Below, piece by piece: positions 1 through 7,229 of a stretch of DNA of 8,936 bases (the first letter of the stretch is position 1; the number at the start of each line of letters is the position of its first letter). Source of the DNA: a bacterium (GTDB taxonomy: Bacteria; Desulfobacterota; Binatia; UBA12015). A program made the translations under genes and the position numbers. The DNA lies in contig JAPOLW010000131.1 in assembly GCA_029976905.1 (NCBI GenBank), positions 1-8,936 on the forward strand, in the 5' to 3' direction. Below the pieces are notes generated by a model, which was not told the DNA's origin, made no database searches, and saw only the letters and a list, made by a program, of their open reading frames with translations.

Positions 1-509
1 AGGGTTTCGCTTTCCTCCCAGGCCGCATCCTGCGGGACGATGACCGTCGCGACACCCGCCGGCGGCCCCTGGGAGGCCGCGATCGCCTCGGCGACGCCAC
101 GCGCACAATCGGCCGCCGTGCGGGTTCGTCGAACGAAGCGGGAGACGGGCGCGGCGAGTGATTCGATGTCCGACGAAAGAGGCGCGTCGGCATCGAGGTG
201 CCAGGTCGCATGGTCGCCGATGAGATTCACGACCGGCGAACCGGCCCGTCGAGCGTTGTGCAAATTCGCGATTCCATTCGCAAACCCGGGGCCCAGATGG
301 AGAAGGGTCAGGGCCGGTCGGCCCGCGATGCGCGCGAACCCGTCGGCCGCTCCGGTCGCGACTCCTTCGAAAAGACAGAGGACCCCTCGCAGATCGGGGA
401 CCGAATCGAGGGCCGAAACCCATTCCATTTCGGTCGTTCCCGGGTTGGCAAAGCAGACGTCGACCCCCGCGGCTCGGGCGGTCTTCAGAGCGAGCGTGGC
501 ACCATTCAT
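1..509 (-). CDS. Thiamine-pyrophosphate-dependent enzyme, acetolactate synthase/benzoylformate decarboxylase superfamily (N-terminal part, truncated by window edge)
   Basis: About 169 codons read on the minus strand from ATG at 509 with no stop before base 1, so only the N-terminal third of a usual ~520-560 aa enzyme is present. The product begins MNGATLALKTARAAGVDVCF and continues with NPGTTEMEWV, the classic opening of the TPP-binding N-terminal (Pyr) domain. E48 in the segment LFEGVATGAADGFARIAG fits the invariant glutamate that activates the TPP aminopyrimidine. Further family-like stretches are LLHLGPGFANGIANLHNA, which lies by the substrate pocket, and VNLIGDHA. Such enzymes decarboxylate or ligate 2-keto acids in the cytosol. 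FANPGTTEM is closer to benzoylformate decarboxylase-like and unassigned 'acetolactate synthase large subunit' paralogues than to housekeeping IlvB. The substrate cannot be told from this fragment. It is transcribed divergently from the oxidoreductase at 606, with a 96-bp gap between them. The ATG was chosen because the domain begins immediately after it. The family call is firm; the function is open. Confidence 0.85.
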   Translation of the reverse strand, partial: MNGATLALKTARAAGVDVCFANPGTTEMEWVSALDSVPDLRGVLCLFEGVATGAADGFARIAGRPALTLLHLGPGFANGIANLHNARRAGSPVVNLIGDHATWHLDADAPLSSDIESLAAPVSRFVRRTRTAADCARGVAEAIAASQGPPAGVATVIVPQDAAWEESET

Positions 510-605
510 GCGCCGGAGGTTAGCGGATTCAATTTCCCGACGCCCTCCCGGTCGATCCTCTCCAGCATGACAAGCCCGATCAGGCTCGGTAAGAATCGCG
601 TCGCC

Positions 606-1616
606 ATGAAGATCGATGCCGCCATGATGCAAGCCGCCCTCGACGAGGTTCCGGGGACCGCGCGGGAGCTCGAGCGCCAGGGGTACGACGGGATCCTCAG
701 CTTCGAGGGGCAGCACGATCCCTTCCTGCCTTTGGCCCTCGCCGCGACGACCACCGAGCGCGCCGAACTCATCACCGGCATCGCCATCGCCTTCGCGCGA
801 AATCCGATGGTCGTTTCCTACATGGCCAACGATCTGCAGATCATCTCGAAGGGCCGCTTCACTCTCGGGCTGGGATCCCAGATCCGACCCCACATCGAAA
901 AGCGATTCAGCGAGACCTGGTCCCGACCCAATGCGCGCATGCGAGAATTCATCCAGGCCGTGCGCGCCATCTGGCGCGCGTGGAACGAAGGGGAGCGCCT
1001 GCAGTTTCGGGGGGAGTTCTACACGCACACCCTCATGGCGCCCTTCTTCAACCCGGGCCCCAATCCCTATGGGCTGCCGAAGATCGCGCTGGCCGGCTTC
1101 GGTCCGGGCATGATTCGGGTGGCGGGCGAAGTCGCGGACAGTTGGCTGGTCCATCCGCTTCATACGCCCTCCTACGCCCGGGAGGTCGCCCTCCCGGCGC
1201 TCGACGAAGGAGCGGAAAAGGGAGGCCGCGATCGCTCCGCCATCGAAGTGTCGGCGCAGGTGATCACGATGGTCGGCGAGACCGACGAGCAGTTGGAGCG
1301 CGCCCGGCAGGGAGCCCGCATGCAGATGTCGTTCTACGGCTCGACCCCTGCCTACAAGGTGATGCTCGACCACCACGGCTGGGGTGATCTGCAACCGGAA
1401 TTGAACCGCATGTCGAAGGAAGGCAAATGGGCCGAGATGGGCGCCCTGATCAGCGACGAGATGGTCGACGCGATCGGGATCTGCGGACGTCCGTCCGAAG
1501 TGGGCCACCGACTGCGCGAGCGCAACGAATTCGCACAGCGAACCACGATGATCCTCTACAACGAGGCCGGCCCGGACGCAGTGCAGGACATCGTCCGCGA
1601 CCTGCACCGGGCATGA
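606..1616 (+). CDS. LLM-class F420-dependent oxidoreductase (TIGR03617/MSMEG_2256-like)
   Basis: A 336-aa luciferase-like monooxygenase (TIM-barrel) protein that probably uses coenzyme F420, or alternatively FMN, to oxidise or reduce an unknown small molecule in the cytosol. It starts MKIDAAMMQAALDEVPGTAR. Typical landmarks follow: the strand-2 region GYDGILSFEGQHDPFLPLAL (about 26-45), TGIAIAFARNP, GRFTLGLGSQIRPHIEKRF (83 onward), MREFIQAVRAIW, FRGEFYTHTLMAPFFNPGPN, and AGEVADSWLVHPLHT. The pattern and length match the TIGR03617 subfamily that I know from mycobacteria and deltaproteobacteria-like genomes. The start at 606 gives the usual MK(I/V)DA opening. An in-frame ATG at 567 would add 13 residues with no family character. 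Neither start has a strong ribosome binding site, and no clear promoter was seen in the 96-bp divergent gap (510-605). The stop overlaps the next gene's start as ATGA, implying translational coupling to the sulfatase. The cofactor is inferred from the subfamily only. Confidence 0.85.
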   Translation: MKIDAAMMQAALDEVPGTARELERQGYDGILSFEGQHDPFLPLALAATTTERAELITGIAIAFARNPMVVSYMANDLQIISKGRFTLGLGSQIRPHIEKRFSETWSRPNARMREFIQAVRAIWRAWNEGERLQFRGEFYTHTLMAPFFNPGPNPYGLPKIALAGFGPGMIRVAGEVADSWLVHPLHTPSYAREVALPALDEGAEKGGRDRSAIEVSAQVITMVGETDEQLERARQGARMQMSFYGSTPAYKVMLDHHGWGDLQPELNRMSKEGKWAEMGALISDEMVDAIGICGRPSEVGHRLRERNEFAQRTTMILYNEAGPDAVQDIVRDLHRA

Positions 1617-3322
1617 ATCGCGTTCATGTCGGGCTTCTCCTTGCGCTGGCCTGGCTGGCGGCCTGTCGGGCCGATTCCCCGAGCGTCCCGATCGCCGCGC
1701 CAGAGCGCCCCAACATCCTGCTCCTCACCGCCGAGGACCTGAGCCCGCGGATTGGCGCCTTCGGCGACCCCATCGCCATCACCCCCCATCTCGATGCGCT
1801 CGCCCGGGAGGGAGTCCGCTATCCCCATACCTTCACGACGTCGGGCGTCTGCGCGCCGAGCCGGGCCGCCCTCATCACCGGCGTCCGGCAGACCGCTCTC
1901 GGCGCTCAGCACATGCGGGCCAATGGTCTGCGCTCCTATCGCGCGGTTCCCCCGGCCGAGGTGAAGGCTTTCCCCGAGCTTCTGCGTGCCGCGGGGTACT
2001 TTACCTTCACGACCGCCAAACTCGACTACCAGTTCAGTCTCCCCTTCCCGCGAAGCGGACCCATGACGATCTGGGATCGTGAGACCTACGGATATGCCGA
2101 CTGGAATGGCGTGCCCCGAGGCAAACCGTTCTACGGACAGATCAACTATGGCGTGACGCATGAAAGCGGCATCTTCCCGCTAGGCATACCGACGAGCGTC
2201 ACCGCGGCTTTGCTTTTGCCGGCACGCCTTTTGGCCACCGCCGGATACGATGACGTGATCGATCCCGCCGCGGTGCCCGTTCCCCCCTACTATCCCGATA
2301 CGCCGACGGTTCGGCGCGACATCGCTCGCCACTACGAGAACATCCGCATCATGGACACGCAGGTAGGGGAAACACTCGCCGCGCTCGAGCGCGACGGACT
2401 CGCCGATTCGACGATCGTGATCTGGACCACGGATCACGGCGACGGCCTGCCCCGGGCCAAGCGTGAGCTCTTCGATTCGGGCCTGCGCGTGCCGATGATC
2501 ATCCGGTGGCCCGAACGCTTCCGGCCGCCTGGCGTCGAACCCGGAACGATCGACACGCGTCTGGTCAGCTTCGTCGACCTCTCCGCGACGATCCTCTCGC
2601 TTGCTGGCGTGCCACGGCCTCCCTGGATGGACGGCCGTGTCTTCGCTGGCCCCGACCCCGATGCGGCGCGGCAATACGTCTTCGCCGCGCGCGACCGCCT
2701 CGACGAGTGGCCCGACCGGCAACGTGCGGTCCGCGACCACCGCTGGAAATACATCCGCAACTACGACCCGGGTACACCTGGAGCGCGCCACCTCGTCTTC
2801 CGCGACCACCAGGAGATCATGCAGGAACTCTGGCAACTGCTCGACGAGGGACGTCTCGATGCCGTCCAGCGCCGATGGTTCGAGCCGCGGCCGACCGAGG
2901 AGCTCTACGACACGCAGGCGGACCCCGACGAACTCGTCAATCTGGCCGACGACCCATCCCATCGCGCGACCCTCGCGCGCCTCCGTGGCGCGCTCGACGC
3001 GTGGATCACCGAGCGCCCGGACCTCGGTGCCCTACCCGAGGCGGAGATGATCGAGAAACATTGGCCGGGGGGGCGACAGCCCAGGACACAGAAACCGGCG
3101 GTGGACGTCGAACGCATCGACCCCGACCGCGTCCGGGTGACCCTCACCTCGCCCACGCACGGCGCCTCGATCCGCTACCGCGTGTCCGACGGCTCCGGAA
3201 ACACCGGTGCCTGGCTCCTCTACACCGGCCCCGTCGAGATGCAGTTGGGGCATACGGTGGAAGCTCGCGCCGTGCGCTACGGCTGGTCGGAGAGTGCCGC
3301 GACGGTCGTCCCATCCCTTTGA
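1613..3322 (+). CDS. Lipoprotein sulfatase (Cys-type, heparan N-sulfatase-like) with C-terminal Fn3-associated-like domain
   Basis: A 569-aa type I sulfatase. The N-terminus MNRVHVGLLLALAWLAAC is a lipoprotein signal peptide with lipobox LAAC (Cys18), so the mature protein is probably membrane-anchored and periplasmic or surface-exposed. The alkaline-phosphatase-like fold starts at NILLLTAEDLSP (34-45). E41/D42 occupy the usual metal-binding Asp pair. The catalytic signature is VCAPSRAALITG, with Cys80 in the CxPSR motif that is converted to formylglycine. WTTDHGDGLPRAKRELFDSG carries further expected metal/substrate residues (D274, H275, K283). This arrangement resembles SGSH-type and related bacterial sulfatases; the true substrate (a sulfated glycan or another sulfate ester) is unknown. 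Roughly residues 498-567 (from VDVERIDPDRVRVTL to AVRYGWSES) look like the beta-sandwich Fn3-associated/chitobiase C-terminal domain, often used for carbohydrate contact. The gene overlaps the upstream LLM oxidoreductase by 4 bp. No formylglycine-generating enzyme is encoded in the window, so it must be elsewhere. Confidence 0.9.
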   Translation: MNRVHVGLLLALAWLAACRADSPSVPIAAPERPNILLLTAEDLSPRIGAFGDPIAITPHLDALAREGVRYPHTFTTSGVCAPSRAALITGVRQTALGAQHMRANGLRSYRAVPPAEVKAFPELLRAAGYFTFTTAKLDYQFSLPFPRSGPMTIWDRETYGYADWNGVPRGKPFYGQINYGVTHESGIFPLGIPTSVTAALLLPARLLATAGYDDVIDPAAVPVPPYYPDTPTVRRDIARHYENIRIMDTQVGETLAALERDGLADSTIVIWTTDHGDGLPRAKRELFDSGLRVPMIIRWPERFRPPGVEPGTIDTRLVSFVDLSATILSLAGVPRPPWMDGRVFAGPDPDAARQYVFAARDRLDEWPDRQRAVRDHRWKYIRNYDPGTPGARHLVFRDHQEIMQELWQLLDEGRLDAVQRRWFEPRPTEELYDTQADPDELVNLADDPSHRATLARLRGALDAWITERPDLGALPEAEMIEKHWPGGRQPRTQKPAVDVERIDPDRVRVTLTSPTHGASIRYRVSDGSGNTGAWLLYTGPVEMQLGHTVEARAVRYGWSESAATVVPSL

Positions 3323-3330
3323 GGAAACCG

Positions 3331-3344
3331 CGGGGGTCTCCCCG
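3331..3344. terminator. Possible bidirectional hairpin between convergent genes
   Basis: The gap between the sulfatase stop and the acyl-CoA synthetase stop is only 29 bp. It contains CGGGG, a 4-nt loop (GTCT) and CCCCG, a 5-bp all-GC stem. There is no T-run on either side, so a standard intrinsic terminator is not shown. The position between two converging genes is the main argument for it. Confidence 0.25.
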
Positions 3345-3351
3345 GCCCCAT

Positions 3352-5157
3352 TCAAATTCGACGCCCCCCGGAGACCACCATGTCGTGGAGTGCGGCGTCC
3401 AGCGGGACGTAACGCGCTTGCTCGTCGTCACGGAGCAGAAGCGGGTCCTCGATCGTGCGCGGATCGTACCCGGATCGGGCCAGATCGACCTTGCGGTGTT
3501 TGAAGGTCCCGGTCGTCTCCATCTCGGAAAGGAGGCGCAAGAAGACCGGCCGTGCATAGCTGGGGAGCTCGCGCACGACGTGGCCGTAGAGATTCTGCGG
3601 GTCGAAACCCGGATCGACCACGAGCGCCGCCATCCCCGCCCGCCCTTCCTGGCCGGGCACCTCCACCCCGTAGACGTTCGCTTCGGCGACCCCTTCGGCC
3701 CGCGACAATGCTTCAGCCACCTCGCTGGTCGCGACGTTCTCACCCTTCCAACGGAACGTGTCGCCAATGCGATCGACGAAGTAGAAATAGTCCTCCTCGT
3801 CGAAACGAAGCAGGTCCCCCGTTCGGAAGTACGCATCTCCATCCGCGAAGACGTTGCGCAGGATCTTCTTCTCGCTCGCTTCCCGATCCGTATAGCCTTC
3901 GAAGCGGGTGACCCCGGAGATCCGACCGATGGCCTCGCCGACTTCGCCCGCCGAACAGGCGACACAATGGCCGTCGACGCCGCGAACGTGTTCATCGCTC
4001 TCGATGTCGTATCGAACGAGCGCCAGGCCGCTGAGTGCACGAAAGAGCGCTGGGGCTCGGCCCACGGAGCCCACCCGGCCCTCGTAGTTCATGAGTACGA
4101 CGTTGCCTTCGGTCGCCCCGTAGAACTCGACGATGCGGGGAATGGCGAAGCGCTGCTGGAAGGGCTCCCAGACGTCGGGCCGAAGTCCGTTCCCGATACA
4201 GGCACGGATGCGATGCCCGCGGTCTGCGGAATGCTCCGGGGTCGTCAGAAGGTATCGACAGAGTTCCCCGATATACTGGAAGACCGTGACCTCGTAGCGA
4301 ATGCAATCCGGGAAGAAGGTACGCGCGGAGAACTTCGGCGCGATCACCGCCGACGCCCCCGACAAGAGCGTGCCCCCCAGCGCCATCACCCCGCCAGCCG
4401 AATGGTAGAGGGGAAGCGCGATGTAGTGGCGGTCCTCCGGTTGGAGATCGAGGGCGACCACGCCGCCCAGCGACATGGCGATGCCGCGCAGGTGACTGAT
4501 CCGCGCCGCCTTCGGGAAGCCCGTCGTGCCGCTGGTGTAGATGTAGAGAAAATCATCACCCGAGAGCAGCTCACCTCGCACGTCTGCGCGAAGCCGTTCC
4601 TCCGAAAGCAAGGGGAGCGCCGCGTCGAGATCCTCGGCACCCGGCACCGGACCACCCTGCGCAAGCGCCTGCGGCGGCGTCTCGAGTTCGGCCGCTGCGG
4701 TGTTCCACAGCGAGGCGAATTCCGCGTGCAAGACGAGGGTGCGCGCCCCCGAAACCCGCACGCAATGGGCGAGCGCGCGCCCTCGCAGATTGTGGTTCAA
4801 GAGCGCTGCGACCGCGCCGATCTTCGCAAGGCCGAGCCAGGCTACCGGCATTTCCGGCCGATTGCCCAGCAGCAAGGCGACGACGTCCCCCTTGCCGACA
4901 CCAGCGTCGAGCGCCCAACGCGCGAACCGATTGGCCGCCGCATCGAGTTCCCGGTAGGTGAGCCTCCGTTCGCCCTGCAGCAGAGCGATGCGGTCCGGAG
5001 CTTCATCCACCCGTTTCTCGAAGCGGTCGGCAAAGGTGTCGCGGCCCTCGGGACGCAGACCACCAAGGGACCACAGCGTGCGTCCGACGACCCCCGCGAA
5101 ACGGGCTTCGCGCGCGATCTTTTCCCACAGCGACGAGCAGATCTCTGGAAGCGTCAT
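3352..5157 (-). CDS. Long-chain/very-long-chain acyl-CoA synthetase, FATP/FadD6 type
   Basis: A 601-aa AMP-binding enzyme that would adenylate a carboxylic acid (fatty acid, or a bile-acid/steroid-type acid) with ATP and transfer it to CoA. The P-loop is YTSGTTGFPK (207-216), the adenine-contact motif is FYGATEGN (345-352), and YFRTGDLLRFDEEDYFYFVD carries the ribose-binding Asp (D448). DRIGDTFRWKGENVAT (462-477) is the diagnostic stretch of the FATP/very-long-chain acyl-CoA synthetase branch (SLC27A-like, FadD6 in mycobacteria). The C-terminal catalytic Lys is probably K553 in TGTFKHRKVDL. The length is usual for the family. The start MTLPEICSSLWEKI was chosen because it begins the N-terminal helix seen in relatives; the upstream frame stays open but overlaps the divergent kinase. 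It is a monocistronic minus-strand gene, convergent with the sulfatase and divergent from the FGGY kinase. The exact chain length and substrate cannot be read from the sequence. Confidence 0.9.
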   Translation of the reverse strand: MTLPEICSSLWEKIAREARFAGVVGRTLWSLGGLRPEGRDTFADRFEKRVDEAPDRIALLQGERRLTYRELDAAANRFARWALDAGVGKGDVVALLLGNRPEMPVAWLGLAKIGAVAALLNHNLRGRALAHCVRVSGARTLVLHAEFASLWNTAAAELETPPQALAQGGPVPGAEDLDAALPLLSEERLRADVRGELLSGDDFLYIYTSGTTGFPKAARISHLRGIAMSLGGVVALDLQPEDRHYIALPLYHSAGGVMALGGTLLSGASAVIAPKFSARTFFPDCIRYEVTVFQYIGELCRYLLTTPEHSADRGHRIRACIGNGLRPDVWEPFQQRFAIPRIVEFYGATEGNVVLMNYEGRVGSVGRAPALFRALSGLALVRYDIESDEHVRGVDGHCVACSAGEVGEAIGRISGVTRFEGYTDREASEKKILRNVFADGDAYFRTGDLLRFDEEDYFYFVDRIGDTFRWKGENVATSEVAEALSRAEGVAEANVYGVEVPGQEGRAGMAALVVDPGFDPQNLYGHVVRELPSYARPVFLRLLSEMETTGTFKHRKVDLARSGYDPRTIEDPLLLRDDEQARYVPLDAALHDMVVSGGRRI

Positions 5158-5182
5158 CCCTGCCGAGACTGCACCGAAGAAC

Positions 5183-5209
5183 CCCGGACACGCAAGAACT
5201 TCGTCCGGG
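5183..5209. promoter_or_regulatory. Perfect 7-bp inverted repeat in divergent intergenic region (candidate operator)
   Basis: The 100-bp gap between the divergent acyl-CoA synthetase (start at 5157) and the FGGY kinase (start at 5258) contains CCCGGAC (5183-5189) and its exact reverse complement GTCCGGG (5203-5209). The arms are separated by 13 bp, so equivalent bases in the two half-sites are about two helical turns apart. The site is 26 bp upstream of the synthetase start and 48 bp upstream of the kinase start, where a dimeric regulator could act on both promoters. No convincing -35/-10 pair was found, and GC-rich palindromes occur by chance in this background. Confidence 0.35.
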
Positions 5210-5257
5210 TGCTGGCAATGGACGGACTCATTGACGTAGGAACATCGTCGAGTCCTC

Positions 5258-6805
5258 ATGCCCCGACCCTGCGTATTGGCCATCGACCTTGGAACCAGCG
5301 GGCCCAAGGTCGCCCTCGTCGGCGCCGACGGGTTCGTCGCGGCGCACGCCTTCCGTCCGGTGCGCACCCGGCGCATCCCGCCCGATGGCGCCGAGCAGGA
5401 TCCCGAGGAGATCTGGGAAGCGATCCTGGATGCGGCCGCACAGGTCGTGCACGAGGCGGGACATCCACCGGACGAGATCGTCGGCATCCTCTGTGCCAGC
5501 CACTATTTCTCCCTCGTGCCGGTGGATGCCGACGCCAATCCGACGGCCAATCTCCTGGTCTGGATGGATCGACGCGGAGCGGCCTACGGCGACGAGATCG
5601 TCCGCGACGACGTGGACGCTCTGGTCAAGTGGCTCGAGGTGCACGGCGCCCTCCCCTTCGGGAACGACTCGTTGTCCCACATGCTCTACGTGAAAAACGA
5701 TCTGCCCGGCGTCTACGCGCGCACGCACTGCTTCGTCGAGCCCGTCGACTTCGTGAACGCGCGACTCACCGGACGGCTCGCCGCAAATACCTGCACCGCC
5801 TTCGCCCTTCTCCTCACGGACAACCGTGACCTCGAACGGCTCGAGTACGATCCCGATCTCGTCGCCTATGCCGGAATCGATCCAGCCAAACTACCTCCGC
5901 TGGTACCAGCCGACTCGGTGCTCGGACCGATCAAGCCCGAGGTCGCCCGCCGCCTCGGACTTGCCCCGGACACCCCGGTCTTCTCCGGCATCAACGACAC
6001 GCAGGCGGTCACCATGGGTACGGGCACCCATCTGCGCGGCTGCGGCGGCCTCAATGTCGGCACGACGATGCAGGTGCTTTCTCGTGCGGAAGAGAAAAAG
6101 ACCGACGCCGAGTACCAGATCGTCAGCATGCCCAGCCCGGTCGCAGGCGAATACCTGGCGATGGCCGAAGTCGGACTCGGCGGGCGCGTGGTCGAACACT
6201 TTCTGCGCAACATCGTCTTCGCGAGAGATCCCCTCGGCGACCACACCGTCGACGATCCCTGGGAACGGATCGATACGACCGTGCACGACGTGCCCGTGGG
6301 CAGTCACGGCCTGCTCTTTCTGCCCTGGCTGACCGGCGCGCAGGCACCGCGGCAGAGCATGACCATGCGCGGGGCCTTCTTGAACGTCACCCTGGAGACG
6401 ACGCGGGCCGACATGCTGCGCGCGGTACTCGAGGGTGTCGCCCTGCACCTGCGATGGATGCTTCCGGGTGCGGAGGCGTTCTCCGGCCAGAGCTTCGAGA
6501 CTCTGTACTTCTCGGGAGGCGGCGCCACCTCCGACCAGTGGGCACAGATCATGGCCGACGTCACCGGGCGTCCGATCCTGCAACTCGAGGCCGCCCGCCA
6601 CGCCAACACCCGCGGCGCCGCCTTCCTGGTCTTTCGCCGCCTCGGCCTGGTCGCGGACGACGATGTCGACGCCTTCCGTCCAATCCGCCGACGCTACGAA
6701 CCACGTGGTGACGCGCGCGCCGCATACGACCGACTCTTCGAGATCTTCGTGCGCGCCTACGAGCAGACCGAACCGGTCTACGACGCCCTGAACGGCCCCT
6801 CCTAG
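5258..6805 (+). CDS. FGGY-family carbohydrate kinase (xylulokinase-like)
   Basis: A 515-aa sugar kinase of the FGGY family (ASKHA fold), expected to phosphorylate a pentulose, polyol or related sugar with ATP in the cytosol. The N-terminal phosphate-1 loop is AIDLGTSGPKVALV (D10, G12, T13). LLVWMDRRGAAYGDEI (from about 99) is the usual substrate-side segment with W102-M103-D104. FSGINDTQAVTMGTGTHL contains the probable catalytic base D247. YFSGGGATSDQWAQIMADVT (S419-G420-G421-G422) is the C-terminal adenosine-loop signature. All expected motifs are present and the length is normal, so the gene looks intact. The relatives I recognise are xylulokinase-like, but no isomerase, transporter or aldolase sits next to it, so the substrate is unassigned. 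It is divergent from the acyl-CoA synthetase and ends 67 bp before the arsR start used here, as a separate transcription unit. The ATG at 5258 has only a weak upstream purine tract. Confidence 0.88.
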   Translation: MPRPCVLAIDLGTSGPKVALVGADGFVAAHAFRPVRTRRIPPDGAEQDPEEIWEAILDAAAQVVHEAGHPPDEIVGILCASHYFSLVPVDADANPTANLLVWMDRRGAAYGDEIVRDDVDALVKWLEVHGALPFGNDSLSHMLYVKNDLPGVYARTHCFVEPVDFVNARLTGRLAANTCTAFALLLTDNRDLERLEYDPDLVAYAGIDPAKLPPLVPADSVLGPIKPEVARRLGLAPDTPVFSGINDTQAVTMGTGTHLRGCGGLNVGTTMQVLSRAEEKKTDAEYQIVSMPSPVAGEYLAMAEVGLGGRVVEHFLRNIVFARDPLGDHTVDDPWERIDTTVHDVPVGSHGLLFLPWLTGAQAPRQSMTMRGAFLNVTLETTRADMLRAVLEGVALHLRWMLPGAEAFSGQSFETLYFSGGGATSDQWAQIMADVTGRPILQLEAARHANTRGAAFLVFRRLGLVADDDVDAFRPIRRRYEPRGDARAAYDRLFEIFVRAYEQTEPVYDALNGPS

Positions 6806-6836
6806 GTGGACGACAGCGCACCGGGGCAGCGTTTCC

Positions 6837-6875
6837 TTGACGATCGATCCATATTTCTATATTTATGGAAATGTG
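6837..6875 (+). promoter_or_regulatory. arsR promoter with overlapping AT-rich dyad operator
   Basis: A conspicuous AT-rich island in GC-rich DNA. TTGACG (6837-6842) matches a sigma-70-type -35. TATATT (6858-6863) matches a -10 in 5 of 6 positions, with a short 15-bp spacer. A dyad centred at 6862/6863 has arms CATATTTC (6850-6857) and GAAATGTG (6868-6875), complementary at 7 of 8 positions. Counting the inner bases, 10 of 13 pairs match across 26 bp. This size and AT richness fit an ArsR-family operator that blocks the -10 element when bound. The right arm includes the proposed GTG start of arsR, so the transcript would begin at or very near the start codon. Binding by this ArsR is inferred, not shown. 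Confidence 0.65.
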
Positions 6876-7229
6876 AAAACCAACGCCGCGGTCGCCACCC
6901 TCTCCGCCCTGGCCCAGGAGGCCCGGCTCCAGATCTTTCGGGCGCTCGTTCGGGTCGGGCCCGAAGGGCTCCCCGCGGGGGAGATCGCGAGGCGTCTGGA
7001 GATTCCGGCGGCGACCCTTTCCTTTCACCTCAAGGAACTCAAGAACGCGGGCATCGTCACCTGCCGCCGGGAGGGGCGCTCGCTGATCTACGGACCCGAT
7101 TTCGAGGCCATGAAGGAGTTGATCGGTTTCCTGACCGAGAACTGCTGCGAAGAGGCAACGGCTTGCGCAAAAGGCGACCGATCGGGGCGGCGGCTCGGTG
7201 ATGCCGTGCGGGCGGGAGTGCGCGGGTGA
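6873..7229 (+). CDS. arsR: ArsR-family arsenic-responsive repressor (AfArsR-like, C-terminal cysteine triad)
   Basis: A 118-aa winged-helix repressor from GTG at 6873, beginning MKTNAAVATLSALAQEARLQ. The HTH covers roughly residues 33-60 (LPAGEIARRLEIPAATLSFH, then LKELKNAG), followed by the wing around CRREGRSLIYGPDF. The helix-3 ELCVC metal site of E. coli ArsR is absent. Instead the C-terminal FLTENCCEEATAC supplies C91, C92 and C98. That C-C-x5-C spacing is the same as the As(III) site C95/C96/C102 that I recall for Acidithiobacillus ferrooxidans ArsR. The expected role is to repress its own operon until trivalent arsenic binds. Starting at TTG 6837 would add 12 residues but would translate through the -35 element and operator, and relatives start near ...ALSALAQE; a start at 6837 cannot be fully excluded. 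The stop overlaps the GTG start of the dioxygenase gene (GTGA), so the two are translationally coupled. Confidence 0.85.
   Translation: MKTNAAVATLSALAQEARLQIFRALVRVGPEGLPAGEIARRLEIPAATLSFHLKELKNAGIVTCRREGRSLIYGPDFEAMKELIGFLTENCCEEATACAKGDRSGRRLGDAVRAGVRG

Noticed and set aside
198..605. Upstream in-frame extension of the LLM oxidoreductase back to base 198
   Set aside because: It overlaps the TPP-enzyme gene antisense, shows no family similarity, and the domain begins at MKIDAAM (606).
5231..5257. TTGACG upstream of the FGGY kinase as a -35 element
   Set aside because: No -10-like sequence at 16-18 bp spacing; the position would put the transcript start at or inside the coding region.
2506..5829. 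A very long plus-strand open frame (over 1100 codons) running through the end of the sulfatase, antisense to the acyl-CoA synthetase and into the FGGY kinase region
   Set aside because: Arg/Pro/Gly-rich translation with no domain character. It overlaps three genes with clear family motifs in other frames. Long stop-free antisense frames are expected in such GC-rich coding DNA.
6865..6876. A tiny possible leader peptide (ATG GAA ATG TGA) just before arsR
   Set aside because: It lies within the operator, has no ribosome binding site and is only three codons; coincidence is more likely.
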